Of a DNA stretch of 64,000 nt, positions 44,201 through 56,846 are shown in pieces. The stretch is from NCBI GenBank assembly GCA_033977485.1, contig CM066988.1, forward strand, positions 55,055,649 through 55,119,648. The letters are read 5' to 3'. The stretch is from Hydrangea macrophylla. Lineage: Eukaryota; Streptophyta; Magnoliopsida; Cornales; Hydrangeaceae. Every line of letters begins with the position of its first letter. Position 1 is the stretch's first letter. The notes beneath the pieces were generated by a model. It was not told the DNA's origin. It searched no databases and saw only the letters and a program-made list of their open reading frames with translations. Both the position numbers and the translations under genes were made by a program.

Positions 44201-44935
44201 ACAATCTCATACACTTACGTCACAATCGTTAAACCAATCCCGAAAGGATAACTTTCCACAATCACTCGCACTACCTGTATACAGAAGGTACTTCTCTCAA
44301 GATGTGAACCACCATCAAACATCTTTTATTGTTTACCATTCGAATTCCATCTCCACCTCATACTCAAAGAAAACTCATTCCCATCAATTTTTAAAAACTT
44401 GTTATGATTTAAGATTTTGAAAATCAAATGGTTACCAAGATGATATCATCTATCACCTTTGGCAACTCTATAGTGTCTACAGTATACACAGTAATCTTAC
44501 AATCATCCAATCACACTTCATCCCATCTCATCCCATATCATTTATAGAACTGTTCTATAATCATTTGGTACCAGTAGTGCATTGATATATTGAACTTCAA
44601 CCGGTGGAGCCTGAACATTCATCTAATCTTGTTCACTTATGACTTAAACAAAATTTCCCACCATGTTCACTAATTTGTCCATTAGCGAATGCGATGATAA
44701 ATCTCTTACCGGCTCAGTCATAATACTATCACTTATTCTCCTGAATGAGTACAATGCATAAAGACGATGCATGCTATGCCACAAGATATATATGTGCATA
44801 GTTCATCGTCGCAATCAACCGATGCTAACATATGAGCATTTCTACAATGATAACAATATTATCGTCATAAAAATACACTCCACTCGATATCACTCAACAT
44901 ATAACATCACTCATTCCTAAGGCTTTAAACCTATT
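41215..44935 (-). other. Non-coding interior of the LARD-like element
   Basis: About 3.7 kb, very poor in G on the + strand and rich in CT/CA words, with no supportable gene. At about 43875-44110 there are five imperfect copies of a 30-60 bp unit containing GAGAGATTCCTCAAC and ACCGTAAGATAGGTT. Frames up to about 100 codons on the + strand are chance products of the composition. Confidence 0.6.
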
Positions 44936-44947
44936 GCTTTAATATCA
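44936..44947 (-). promoter_or_regulatory. Decayed primer-binding site
   Basis: The minus strand reads TGATATTAAAGC, three transitions away from TGGTATCAGAGC, in the right place next to the 5' LTR end. All three changes are of the type expected from cytosine deamination. Confidence 0.7.
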
Positions 44948-44952
44948 CTAAA

Positions 44953-47074
44953 TGTTACAGCCCGATCCTACAATAGCAGAACCATAGCCCGTGGCACTCC
45001 ACCGAGGCTAAACCATTCATTAACGTTCCCAAAAATTAGTTTGAAGAACACATGTAGCGGAACAAAACAAAACATTTTGAAAAGTATTAGTCTAGTTGAC
45101 TGCACCTTAGGCTCAGTTGACTGATACTGGTCCAGCAGAAAGTTTGAATTTAGAACACGATCCATTTGACTATTTTCTATGTCTAGTTGATTGGGACTCC
45201 AAATTTTTAGTCAACTGGTACGGTCCGGTCGACTGAAGTCCAGTCTAGACAAAAAAATATTTGATTTGAAAACATGACCCAATCGATTGTGTCAGGGACC
45301 CAGTCGACTGATCCTCTATAAAAAGGTGTAGTGAGTTGCTGAAAAAGAGGATCCAGTCGACTGTTCCACAAATCAGTCGACTGATTTATGACAGCAGCAC
45401 ACATTCTGTAGATTTCCTAAGTTAAAAGCTTTCTCAAATCGTTTAGGGATTAAACACACATGCCAAACTCACTCTAAAGTGATCCTAACTGTATTGAAAC
45501 ATTACTAAAACATAATTACAACATGTTGTAGTCTATTACAACATTTTAGATCCATTCTAACATACTAAGTTAAACATAGGTAAAAACCATAAGAATTCTT
45601 ATTACAACATATTCATCTCAAAACTACGAGGTTAAAGCATTGAGTCACCTTCTAAGTGAACTCCCAAACCCACTGGCTCATTTCTGTGATTCCTCGCCGA
45701 CATTAACACCTGTAATGGTTATTTGAATAACCATACATATTTCGATTTGTTTAATCTAACGCTTAGTGAATTAGACATATGCACATGAATGATAAACATG
45801 CTCGCATTCATATCTCTACATTTCATACTAGTCGCTGGAGACTCACGTGCAGGTTCTATACTCCCAATCCGTGACTCCTCGCCAATAAGTCCACGCAAAA
45901 GGATAAGACCCACGATTCTTCTCTTCAATCGTGCGACCTTAATGCCTATATCGGCTCCAGAAAATGGCTTAGTGACCACGTGCTCCTTTTGACCCAAATA
46001 AGCAACTCAACATGCTCAAATGCATATCACCGTGCTCTCGGTAACTAAAACATTTCACCATGCTATTGGGCCTACTTATCAATATAATCGCCCAATATGA
46101 ACTATATAATATATCTCTATGAATTAACACATGCTATTCAAACATAACATGAATACACGCCAAGCATTCATTCCATAATACAAAGTTGAATCACTCACCT
46201 CCGAATGACACTCTTAAACTACGATCCAAGGAAAACCCGAATACAAAGAACGTGCAGAAGTTCGTCTAGTATAATTCCTATGGATTAAAAGTTCAAATAT
46301 CAACTTTTATGAAAAATTCTAGAAATAACTTTTCGGAAAACTTGGCCAAACAAGGCCTAATAGGTATCAAAATGAAGCTTTTACCTCAAGGAGCTCGAAT
46401 ATGAAATCTAGAAGAAATCAGACGGACAGAAGGTCGTCGTTTAGCGCCGCAAAGCTCTAAGCTCCAAAATCTCCCTATGGCCCCCTTTCTTGAAACTTAG
46501 GTTAGAAGTTATAGAAATATCTTAAGTCATCTCTATCTATATATACACAATACTCTCGGGAATTACGTTTACCTCCCCATGAGTTTTCAATACTCCTACT
46601 TAGCCTCTGAAACTTCCTACACAGCTAATTCATAGCTTTATAAGTGAAACTTCAAAATTATAACAGTTTGTGACTAAGTTCTATTTGGTTGCTAAAACAA
46701 AAATTCTTGTATAACTTTTCTGAAGTTGTTAATTAGCCTACTAATTAATAGCGAGTTAATTCGTCCTCACCAGGATACTAAATCTAACAACAGAAACATA
46801 TTCTAAGCCAAAAATAATACAGATAGTGAAATACACAGGTAAATATTTATTTTTAGATAAACATTTAAGTATTCCATAGTGACCATCTCATACTCGAAGA
46901 GATGTCACAACCACAAAACACTCATTCACATCGTCTCAGAGGGTTCTCTAACACAGACACCCAAATCAACTTGTGAGTCAAAACTCACTCTCACAGGTGT
47001 CATAAGACACAACATATCACATTATCATGCATGACAATGTAATGAGATGCAATATCACAAATGCGGGTGTTATA
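44953..47074 (-). repeat. 5' LTR of the LARD-like element
   Basis: The direct partner of 39076-41197, same length, with scattered substitutions. Its CAGTCGACTG words at about 45090-45390 are more eroded than in the other copy (for example CAGTTGACTG, CAGTCAACTG). Confidence 0.92.
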
Positions 47075-47079
47075 CAACT

Positions 47080-50000
47080 AGTGCTCCATCTGTGTCATCC
47101 CCTAGCTTCTGATTAGCTTCCATGGGAGTATCACATACCTTACTCCCTAGCATACCAGTTTTGTTTTTTTTTTTGAGAAAATCAAGAACATATTTCCTCT
47201 GGGAGATAAAGATTCCTGGCTTGCTTTTTGCCATCTCAATTCCCATAAAGTACTTGAGATTTTCCAAGTCTTTTATTGTAAACTCCTTGGCCAGGTATTT
47301 CTTCAACTCCTGCATATCTTCTACATCGTCTCCTGTCAAGACAATATCATCCACATACACTATGAGTACGGTGATTTTCCCTTTTGAGGAATGCCTAATG
47401 TTAATGTATGATCGCCTTGGCTTTGTTTAAAGCCATATTTTACCATAGCTTGAGTAAATCTTTCAAACCACGCTCTTGGAGACTGTTTAAGCCGACACAT
47501 AAATTTTTTAAGCCTGCAAACTTTCCCTTTAGTTTTAGAATCTTAAAAGCCTGGAGGGATATCCATATATACTTCTTTTGCCAAATCTCTATGTAGAATG
47601 CATTTTTAACATCAAAATGATGAAGAGGCCAATTTAAGTTAGCAGTAAGGGATAAAAGAATTCTCACAGTATTCATCTTAGCAACTAGAGAAAATGCTTC
47701 CTCGTAATCTACCCTATAGGTTTGTGTAAAACCTTTTGCAACTAACTGGGTGTCGCACCCGTCCTGAACTTTTATTTTTGGCAGGTCAAAATGGGGTGTC
47801 TACACTGGGCCTTGTACCTTTTAATAGATCTGACTGCCTTGTGCTTGACTGCAAACACCCACTTATACCCCACTGTCTTATGCCCTCTAGGTAAATCAAC
47901 CAATTCCAAGGTGCTATTCTTGTGAAGAGCTTTCATCTCCTTAATCATAGCATGTTTCCATTTGGGTCATTGACTGCATCCTATACATGGTTAGGTACTG
48001 TCACAGAAGTAAGATTGGACAAAAAAAAAAGCTTTATGAGAAGGAGAGAGGTGACTATATAAGATAAATTTAGATATGGGGTATTGAGTACATGACCTAA
48101 CACCCTTACGAGTAGCAATCAGAACATCTAAATCATCAATGACAGGAGTAGAATCAATGACAGAAGAATCAATACCAGGAGTAGAATCAAAGTTTCCTAG
48201 GTTCTCATCAGGAGTAGGAGAGTGGAGTGGCGGATATGGAGCAATGGTCTTATCTTTCATCCTCTAAGTTCTTCTCTGATGTACAATATTGTCTTTTTCT
48301 GGGTTCCCTCCTCTTTTCCTGGGCTCCTCATCTGCCTCTCTATCTATTTCATTCTCATTGTCAATAGTCCCCAATATCTCAAATTGATTAGATATAGGAA
48401 CATTAGGCACTGGCACAAGGACATCAAGTACATCACTAGGAGTAAATAACTCATCAGGTAACTCTTCTATATGTCTATTCTCCCCCTAAAAAGGTGTTTG
48501 AGGAGTGAAATAAGATTGTTCCTAAAAAAAGGTGACATCCATGGAGACATACCACTTTTGGGTAGGAGGGTGGTAACGTTTATAGCCTTTCTGTGTAGGA
48601 GAGTAACCAATAAAGACACATTTGATAGCATGAGGATCAAGTTTTCCTCATGTTGGAGCATGGCTATGAACAAAACATACACAGCCAAAGACTTTAGGCG
48701 GAATAGAAAATAAGGTAGAAGAACTAGATAGTACTTCAACTGGAGACTTTTTGTTGAGTACTTGAGTGGGTAACCGATTGATAAGAAAGGCAACATTTAA
48801 GACTGCTTCTCCCCAGAAAGACTTTGGAGCCTGAGCAGAGAATAACATAGACTTAGCAGTGTTTAAGCGATGCCTATTCTTGCGTTCAGCAACCCCATTT
48901 TGTTGTAGGGTGTTGGTGCAAGATGATTGATGAATTATGTTATGATGCACAATAATCCTCAAGACCAGATTTAAAGTACTCCCCCCCATTATCTTAACGA
49001 ATAAATTGGTCACGGGCATCAAATTGAGTACAAATCTTTTTATGAAAATTTTTGAAGATGGAGTGAATGTGACGAATCATCAATGAATGTGACAAACCAC
49101 CTATGACCTTTAAGGGCAACAACACAGGAAGCCCCCCAAACATCAGAATGAATAAGAGAAAAGGAACTAGTACTTTTATTATTGCTGCGATAGAAAGATG
49201 TGCCGTGGTGCTTTCCAAGTTCACAATCTTTACACCAAAAGGTGGATACATTTTTATCTGATAATAATGAGGGAAATAAAAACTAAAGTAAACCAAAGGT
49301 AGGATGTCCTAGAAGTCTATGCCAAAGTATGATATCATGAGATTTAGAGCCAGCTAACGTAGTATGATGTACTAGATGAGGCTGTTCCCGTGGTTCAAAA
49401 GATAGAGACCATTCTCCTATCTACCATTTCCAATTGTCCTCCTCATGACAAAATCCTGAAACACACAATGAGAAAGAAAAAACGAGATGCTGCAATTTTG
49501 ATCATAGGTAATACGACTAATAGATAGGAGATTATTGGTAAAACTAAAAACATGCAAAACAGAAGATAAAGGTAATGAGGGAGAGACACAGACTAAACCT
49601 TTGCCTGAATCCGAGGAGACGGTACCATTGACTTTATCTTGTCCTGAATATGGTTTATACTCAGAAAACATAGGAGAGAAACTGGTCATATGATTAGAAG
49701 CCCCTGAATCAATAATCCAAGGGTAACTAGATTGCAAATGGAATGCACTCACAGAAGTGGCTAAGTTACCTGAATAGGCAAAAGATGATGAGGCAGTAGT
49801 AAGTGTATCCAGTCGAGACATCAAGTGGCGGAGAATTTCAAATTCTGAAAAACATAATGCAGTGGATGAAGACAGAGATGTATCATCAACAATGGAAGAA
49901 TCAACAACCTCTGTGTGGTGAGCACGAGAACGGGTAGAATTGCCCTTTCTGGAATAAGTGTTGGCCATGGTCTCCCAAATATCCTTAGCAGTCACTATGT

Positions 50001-50310
50001 CAAAAAAACCTTCACCAATCTTGGGGATCATACAGTTAACAAACCAAGTCATGACAATAGAGTTCTCCATCTCTCACTTATTATAAGAAGCATCCTCGGT
50101 ATTGGGTGCTTTAATTTTCCCATTAATATACCCCATCTTTCCTCTACCCTTTAATGACATGATCATAGACCTAGACCAGGCAAAATGATTTAAACCATTG
50201 AAAAGAGACGTAGTGATTTTAACGTTCGGGCTGTCAGTTAGAAGAATAATGAAATTTTCACTCCTAGGCTACTGTGTATTTACGGTGGATTTTTCTGGAT
50301 CCGCCATCAT
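47080..50310 (-). pseudogene. Copia element C gag, protease, integrase and RT, broken
   Basis: Minus-strand copia polyprotein from the ATG at 50310. Order: short gag (UBN2-like, FAWSRSMIMSLKGR, IWETMANTYSRKGN), protease WIIDSGASNHM near 49710, integrase pieces (49296-48650, QQNGVAERKNRHRLNTAKSML), and RT ([39 protein letters not shown]) ending at 47080. Gag jumps from the UBN2 core almost straight to protease, and no CCHC knuckle is visible. There are frameshifts and stops throughout. A 54-bp insertion lies at 47751-47804. The pol end continues at 38408-39070. The 5' leader and LTR are lost at 50471, where an Athila-like LTR begins. Confidence 0.88.
47751..47804. mobile_element. 54-bp miniature LTR with CTGGG target duplication
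   Basis: TGTCGCACCC...GGTGTCTACA (54 bp, TG...CA) sits inside the copia RT frame. It is flanked by CTGGG at 47746-47750 and 47805-47809; removing it with one duplication copy leaves the copia frame continuous across that point. On the minus strand its first ~22 bases (TGTAGACACCCCATTTTGAC) match the start of the Tat-type LTRs at 5713 and 53131. The other end, GGTGCGACA, resembles a Tat LTR 3' end. So it keeps both LTR termini and almost nothing between. Confidence 0.8.
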
Positions 50311-50471
50311 GAATCAATACAAAAAAATACCCGCAACAATCACTAAGTAAAGGAATAGGAACTGGTGCCAACGGAGTCGAAGCATGCAAGAACAATCTTG
50401 AGGATGCCAAAGGATCAATCACTAGCTGATCAAACGTCCATAGAAGGACCAAAAAAAAAATAGGATACAAG

Positions 50472-51811
50472 TGATCTTGTCAGAATCAAGATAAAAAGTA
50501 TGCTTTACTTTAAAAGATTTGCAATGTGGAAGTAAAGGTCGAACCCACAGAGATTGAAATACTAAAGCACTTTAATTTTAAAACCTAAATCTAGTTAATT
50601 AAGAAAATCGAATTTTGATTTTGATTTTAATTAAACTAAGAACAATGAAAATAAATCTAAACTATGAAAGCGATTAAAAGTTGTTTTGATAAATATGTGT
50701 ATTGAACCTAGGATTGCAAATCCATCACTAGCTTCATAATAAGGGTATCTATGCATTCAATTATCTTATTACATTGGATGATAATGGAGAATCGTAGCTA
50801 CAAGCCCAATTCCTCCGTCAAGAAGATAACTATGATTCAAGCACCAACATAATTCATCTTCGGTTGGCACGTAGTGTCTCACACTAAACTAGGGTTGCAA
50901 CACACTCTGTCTTCCCTAGGCATGAACTATTCGAATACTTGATATCACAATTCAAATAAGCACCATTACATGTAAATAATCCATACAAGCACATCAAATA
51001 TATATTATTGAGCACATCACATCCAAAATAGATCTAAGACAAGAATAAACTTTGAAAGCAATGGTTTAATCAATAGAAGTTCGATTTTATTATAAAAAAA
51101 TCCTCTAAACATGTAATCATCATCCATACATAATAAAACTAAAAGAAAAATATAAATAACACCTATTACTTGGCTAGGGTTTCATTGAAACCCTAGATAT
51201 CGATCTAAGCGGTCATAGAATCGATGAATGACAAGAGGTTGATGGAGGAGGCCATAGGAATCCTTGGTCTTCTTGTTCTTCTCCTTGCTTTCCTCTCTTT
51301 AATGACTGAAGTTTTTGTTGTATATGGATGTGTATAATGTTGTGTAACATTGTGTCTAACCTTTCAATTGAATTAGAATAGGGTATATATAGTTTTGGAG
51401 CAAGTTTGGAGGCTTAGTTAAACCTAATCGTACTAAAACTGCTTTATATACATTTCTGGACGTAATTAGACAATTTCATTCATGCAAGGCTCTTTAGCAC
51501 ACAGAAATACGTGTTTTCACTTTTTCCGTACAGGTCGTGCGAACGGGCCGTGCGAGCGCGTTTTTGGGAATTCGCATGAGCGGGCCGCTCGAGCGAGGTT
51601 CTGATATGTCACGCGAGCGGGCCACTCGCACGAGTTGGCTTTTTCTGTTCCTTTTCTTCAGTTTTTACACTCTAATTAGCCTGGAACCCTTACTTTCTTC
51701 CAAAACTTGCTAAAAAATAGAAAATAAAGTAAAAGTACACAAAAACAGGATAAAAAGTGCTGCAAATGTAAATTAAGGCGTGTAATTCGGACTAGTTCAC
51801 TCCCGATCACA
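50472..51811 (-). mobile_element. Athila-like 3' LTR (minus)
   Basis: The minus strand starts TGTGATCGGGAG at 51811, right after AGGTTTGGGAG. Before it lies GCTCGAGGACTAGCAAAATG, the typical Athila-type 3' end. It has a TATA-like CTATATATACCC (minus) at about 51387-51398. A GC-rich cluster of GCGAGCGGGCC-type words lies at 51535-51640, upstream of that box. It ends at about 50472 (GATCA), where it cuts the leader of copia element C. Confidence 0.6.
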
Positions 51812-53130
51812 CTCCCAAACCTACATTTTGCTAGTCCTCGAGCAAAAGGAACAAAAAAATAAAAGTATTAATAAAATGAAAGTAAAAATATACTATATTT
51901 TCGCATGGATCACGATTGCACTTAGCATATGCAACAAGCCTTTTAAACCTTTAGGTGTCCCTAGTCAGACAAGCGAAGTCTCATGAGAGTTCTCATCAAC
52001 AAGTCACCCACAACCATCTTTATTACATTATAAAAAGAAAATTTTGTTTAAATTTTCAAAATTCAAAAAGTTTTATTAAAAAGAAAAACAATAATATTCA
52101 ATACTTCTTATCATAAAACAATGATTCAAAATAGAATAATGAACAAGAAGAAACAGAATCAAACGTCTACCTACGTCATGAAAAACAATCCCAAGAACAT
52201 GCATCGTATAAATCAATAGAGTTTATCATAAAATTGCACGAGTGTGATGTGGTAGTCAAATGAACACGCACATGTCATGAACTTGGAATATAACTCGGAT
52301 AACCATCCAACTGGGCTTCAACTACGAATCTCACAATGTTAATTACACTCTCAAATGAAATATTCAAAACATGTGTAAACTCTCTTATATATGGGAGCAA
52401 AGGAAATATGTTTTCAAAATGAGAAGCGCTCACATATGACTCGAAAAAGATGCATGACAAAAAAGAATAGTAGTCTCATGGATAGGACGCCAACAGTCAA
52501 GAAAAATTAATTGTTACCATGTTTTAATAACCCTCTTCCATCGTTTACATATCAAAACCATATTTTATAGGATCAATTAGGACCTTTTCAAAGGTTATAA
52601 CGTGTCTCGGGCAATGAAAAAGGATAGAAAGGATTCGTTAGGTAGTTTTAGAATGGTATTGTAAGGTATGTTCGATTTCTTTCATTCATTCTTCTACCAA
52701 CTTTCATCTTTTCATTCTCTTCTTTTCATATTTTTTTTCTTCTTTCAATCTCTTTTTTTTTCTTCCAACTTTATTCTTTTCCTTTTCGTTGCTTTTGAAA
52801 TGAATATTCATTGAATACCAAGGCAACTACCCCGAACATCATCTTGTTTTCTTCTTTTTCTCAATCAACACACTGCCTTATCACCACTAAAAGTTGACGA
52901 ATCTCTCAGTGGTGAACTCCAAGTTGGCCAAGTTGGAGCAAAAAAAAGGATAATGGTGATTAAAGAAAAAAAAAAGACACTTTAAAGGCTCAAAGGGGCG
53001 AACTAAGGAAATTTTTATCATTTTCCTGGATAGGTCTAAGGTCAAAAGGGTGGAAAACAAAGAAGGCCTAAAATAATGTCCTAAGATGATACAGTTCTTC
53101 AAAGTTTAGAACGGAAGATTATTTAACATG
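51812..53130 (-). other. 3' non-coding interior of Athila-like element
   Basis: Starts with the PPT and the GCTCGAGGACTAGCAAA motif, then AT-rich sequence and a TTTTCTTCT-rich stretch at about 52670-52800. No gene is supportable. It is cut at 53130 by the Tat-type LTR. Confidence 0.45.
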
Positions 53131-56100
53131 TGTAGACACCCCAATTTTAACCGACCATCGAATTCAGGGGATGGTTACCTCTAGACAGATGATGACAATG
53201 ACCGGCAAAATTTGAAGCCCTTCCAAGTGATTCAAATCTTTTTGAAAAATTCTTCAGCCCCAATAAAAAGCTTTCAAAAGAAAAGGGGAGAAATCGGATA
53301 TTCATGGAAACCCATTTATGAAATACGTATGAGAGAAACAGTCTGAAAATTAATTTCAAAATAAATTTAAAAGAATTTGGAAAAGAAAATAAAAAAAAGG
53401 GAGAAGAAAGAATTTCCAAAACGAAAAGGAAAGGAAAAGAAAAGAAAATATAGTAGAATGCATTAGTATATAAGTATAAAAGTATGTATTTCATATATAT
53501 CTTAAAAATAAAACAAAAAGGGGATAAATCCGTTGGTTGTGGCACGTGGGATGGCCGGCGGCACTCAGCACCGCACCGGCACTCATTGACTACCGCAGCA
53601 GCACTCACTGAGTGCCAGAACGGCATTCACTGAGTGCCGTAGACAACTCAGTGAGTGTCGCCTGCTGTAACAACTTGTTTTTCTCAAATACATATGGAAT
53701 TTTCTTGTATATGGGTTTTTACCCGAAATTACCAATTTAACCCTATTAAAAATGGTCTATATAAGGAGGCCTTCACCTCCATTACAAGGATCCTCCTCTC
53801 CCATCTTGCAAAAAAAATTATATAGAAGACTAGAGAGATTTAAGAGAGAAATCAAGAGATTTTGAAGAATTGAAGAGTTTTCTTTGAAGAATTTGAAGAA
53901 GAGCTTGAAGAACTAGGAAGATCTTCACTAAACAAGAAGAGACACTTGAGGTTATAGAGGTAACCTTCTAATTCTACCTAGAATTAGGATAGAATTCAAT
54001 CATAATTCATAGATTTAGGAATCTTTTCACATTTTCAAAACCTCTCTTCTTACCTCATTTCATCACACACCACATAGAATTGTGATTGAATCCTTGTTTG
54101 CTTTCATTAATTTGGGTCTAAATAGAGCTTTGGATTTAAGTTTAAAAGAGTTTTTGACTAGAAGTCTTCAAATAAACTTTGTTTTCATTTCTTTTGCTTA
54201 GATTCCTTTCTTTGGAAATCCATGAGATCTTCAATATCTTATCGGATCTCCTTGAATTTGATCCTCTAGTCCCCTATGATACTATAATTTATATGGGATT
54301 AAGGTTGAATTTGATCCTCTTAGTCCATGACTTGAACCTTCCTACTTGGAATCTCATGGAATCCTCTCTATATTCCATGGTAATTCATATGGAATAGCTA
54401 TATCTTGGTCTCCAAGGATCATTAGTTTGAGAGGAGAATAGGATATAACAAGCTTGTGTCCCTCAAGGATAACCAACTATGAGAGAGGGATTGACTTAAT
54501 AAATTCTATGAATACCAACTTAATACTGGTGCAGTGAACTCATGAACTCACTAACATCAAAGATTTTTAATTAAATCATGGTCCATGAGAATTGAGTGAG
54601 ACCAATTAGAGAATGTTCATAACTCATATATGTATCATTAGGATTTTTGTTTTGGTGGAATTTTATATTTAGGATGGTTTGACCTTATGATTTATGAGTA
54701 GGTTACTTCCTGTCCCAATTTTCAGAATAGTAAGTTCGTTTTAAAATAAGTAAATCAGAGCCTTAACCAACCTCTCTTGACTTTAAATAAATTTTCCTAT
54801 GAAGATTAATGTGTTAGGAAGATACCATAAAAAGATCAAAGTGATTTTCATATTTTTACTATTCTTAGAAAATCATACAAAAACTCTAGATAGAGCGCTG
54901 AAAATTTCTGAGTGATGTCTAGTTTTTACCCAATTCCTAGAGATTGAACCGTTAGATCTTTGATTTTCTTTTTGGGTTATAAACTAGACTCATAGAGGCA
55001 CAACATACTCAAAAACCATTAAGATCCTACCGTTGGAAGTATTTTATTTCTATTTTTGAAAGTCTAGTCTGCTCTCTGTAATTCTTACAATGTTGTCATA
55101 GTTTTAATAAATCTTGAACAACTCTAATCTAATGGTCTTCTAATGTCCTAAAATCTAAATCATGTCTTAAATAATATCAATTAAGCTTAAACACAGAGGC
55201 TAGGCTAGATGATCCAAACTAATGAATACCTCATAGCTCATTATCATACATTCATTCACACTTATTGATACTTATGAGTAGAACTCATTTTTTTTTTATC
55301 TAAGATGCACTTAATTGGACCTAATTGTACATGACTAGGGGTTCCTTATGATCATTTTGGGGGTTATGGCATCTCTATATGGACATTACGTTGGCTCCTA
55401 GTTGAGAATTGTATATTTATAGAGGTGCTATGGTTCTAACTAGTTAAAAGGGATTCAAAGTTATGTCGATTCCTCCTCTACTTGATAGATTTAAGCTAAA
55501 AGTTTAGAATTGATTATTTGATATCTTGTTTGAAGAATGTGGACTAATCTTTGTTTTGTAGCACTTTTGAGGTACAATTCCTCAAAATTTTCTCTAGTTT
55601 ATTTTACATGTTGATTTTATCGATTTTTTGACTCCATGCACGACACCTTAGATTAGGTCTTGCCTTATTTGTATATGTGATTAGAGACCTTTCTTAGGAT
55701 TTCTATTTTGTATACATTGCACGTTTCTACATCATCACTGGATCCCGGATAAGTTTTCTTGTTCCTCATTGCATATCATCTTGCTTGCTATTTGAATAAT
55801 GTGATTTTTGTATCACTTTTATCGTTAGCAAATCTTACACCCTTTTGACATGCTTTTGTAACGTATATATATTTATATCTATGTATTAGTTGAGGGCATG
55901 CCTAGATTATTAATTCGATTAAAAGGATGTTGAGTAGAGGCCTATCACGACATAGGATAAGAGGAGGTGTTTTAGTCCGTCGGGTTCCTTCCCCTCTCAT
56001 TCCATAATCTCCGGACCTAGAAATCTCTGATTTCCAAAAAGATTAGATTTGCTTTTAAAATATTTTCTTAATTTTCCTTCAAAAATTAAGTGGGAACTCT

Positions 56101-56145
56101 TTGTATTTGAATTTTAAAAAGCGTGGGTAAAACTGCGAGTATCCA
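53131..56145 (+). mobile_element. Tat/Ogre-type LTR (~3.0 kb)
   Basis: It starts TGTAGACACCCCAATTTTAAC, like the LTRs at 5713 and 7399 (minus). GGCACTCA/TGAGTGCC words lie at 53530-53660, then a TATA box GTCTATATAAGG at 53755, then a GAAGA-rich leader and a long U5-like region. The last 900 bp parallels the end of the solo LTR at 26837-29927, including the GTTTTAGTCCGTCGGG...CCTTCCCCTCTCAT block near 55970. The end at TATCCA is my estimate; no target duplication or interior is seen. Confidence 0.6.
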
Positions 56146-56846
56146 TAATATAGTAACAAATATTTTAATTTGACTATCAACCAAGGCAAGAATAATGAGA
56201 CTAAACAACGAGTAGATGCACTATTTCAAATGAAATTTGACAAACACAAAATGTATTTATAACCCTCTAAAAAGAAAAGATAGACTCAAAAGCTCACTGG
56301 GTCTAGTCTCTACACTATGTGTTATCTAGAAATTCGAATCATATTACAATTCACATCAAACATATATTCAAGCGACTACGTGCAGTGCATATATTTGTGT
56401 GCAAATCTATGATATAAAACTACGATTCGAACGATATATATATCCTAAAACATCGTATCATGACTTCAGTAAATATTTATCCACATCTTCTCATGTTTAC
56501 CATTCTATAACAGTCCAAGTTACATAACAAGAAGTATCGACTCGAGATTGCAAAAACGTCGATAGCATTGTTTATTTAAGCACAAGTATCAAAAAATTTG
56601 AAAAAATCAGTGCATAATAATGTGAATGTGAGTGCATACACCCAAACCCAAACCTTTCATTGTCCCCAATGAAACAATAAAACGAAAGAAAGTAGAGTAT
56701 GTAAGGAAGGAACAATATTACCTCGATCATGGCAATCACAAACTAGGTGAACATATATGAATATGCCGATAAAAGTTCAATTACTCCAAATGGAGCTACT
56801 AATTCACCTGTCAAAATAATTGACAAAATAAAATAAACAACAAAAT
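56146..56846. other. Unassigned AT-rich DNA
   Basis: No gene, LTR edge or repeat recognised. The last five bases (AAAAT) are the presumed left target duplication of the copia element that follows. Confidence 0.5.

Larger units (their letters stand above)
39076..47074 (-). mobile_element. Complete non-autonomous gypsy element (LARD-like), 8.0 kb
   Basis: Two 2122-bp direct LTRs (39076-41197 and 44953-47074) bracket a 3755-bp interior. CAACT flanks it at 39071-39075 and 47075-47079. Primer site and polypurine tract place it on the minus strand. The interior has no frame with recognisable gag or pol; one possible trace is MTEPVRDLSS-like residues near 44690. Long LTRs with a non-coding interior fit a large retrotransposon derivative mobilised in trans. 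It split copia element C in RNase H. Confidence 0.92.
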
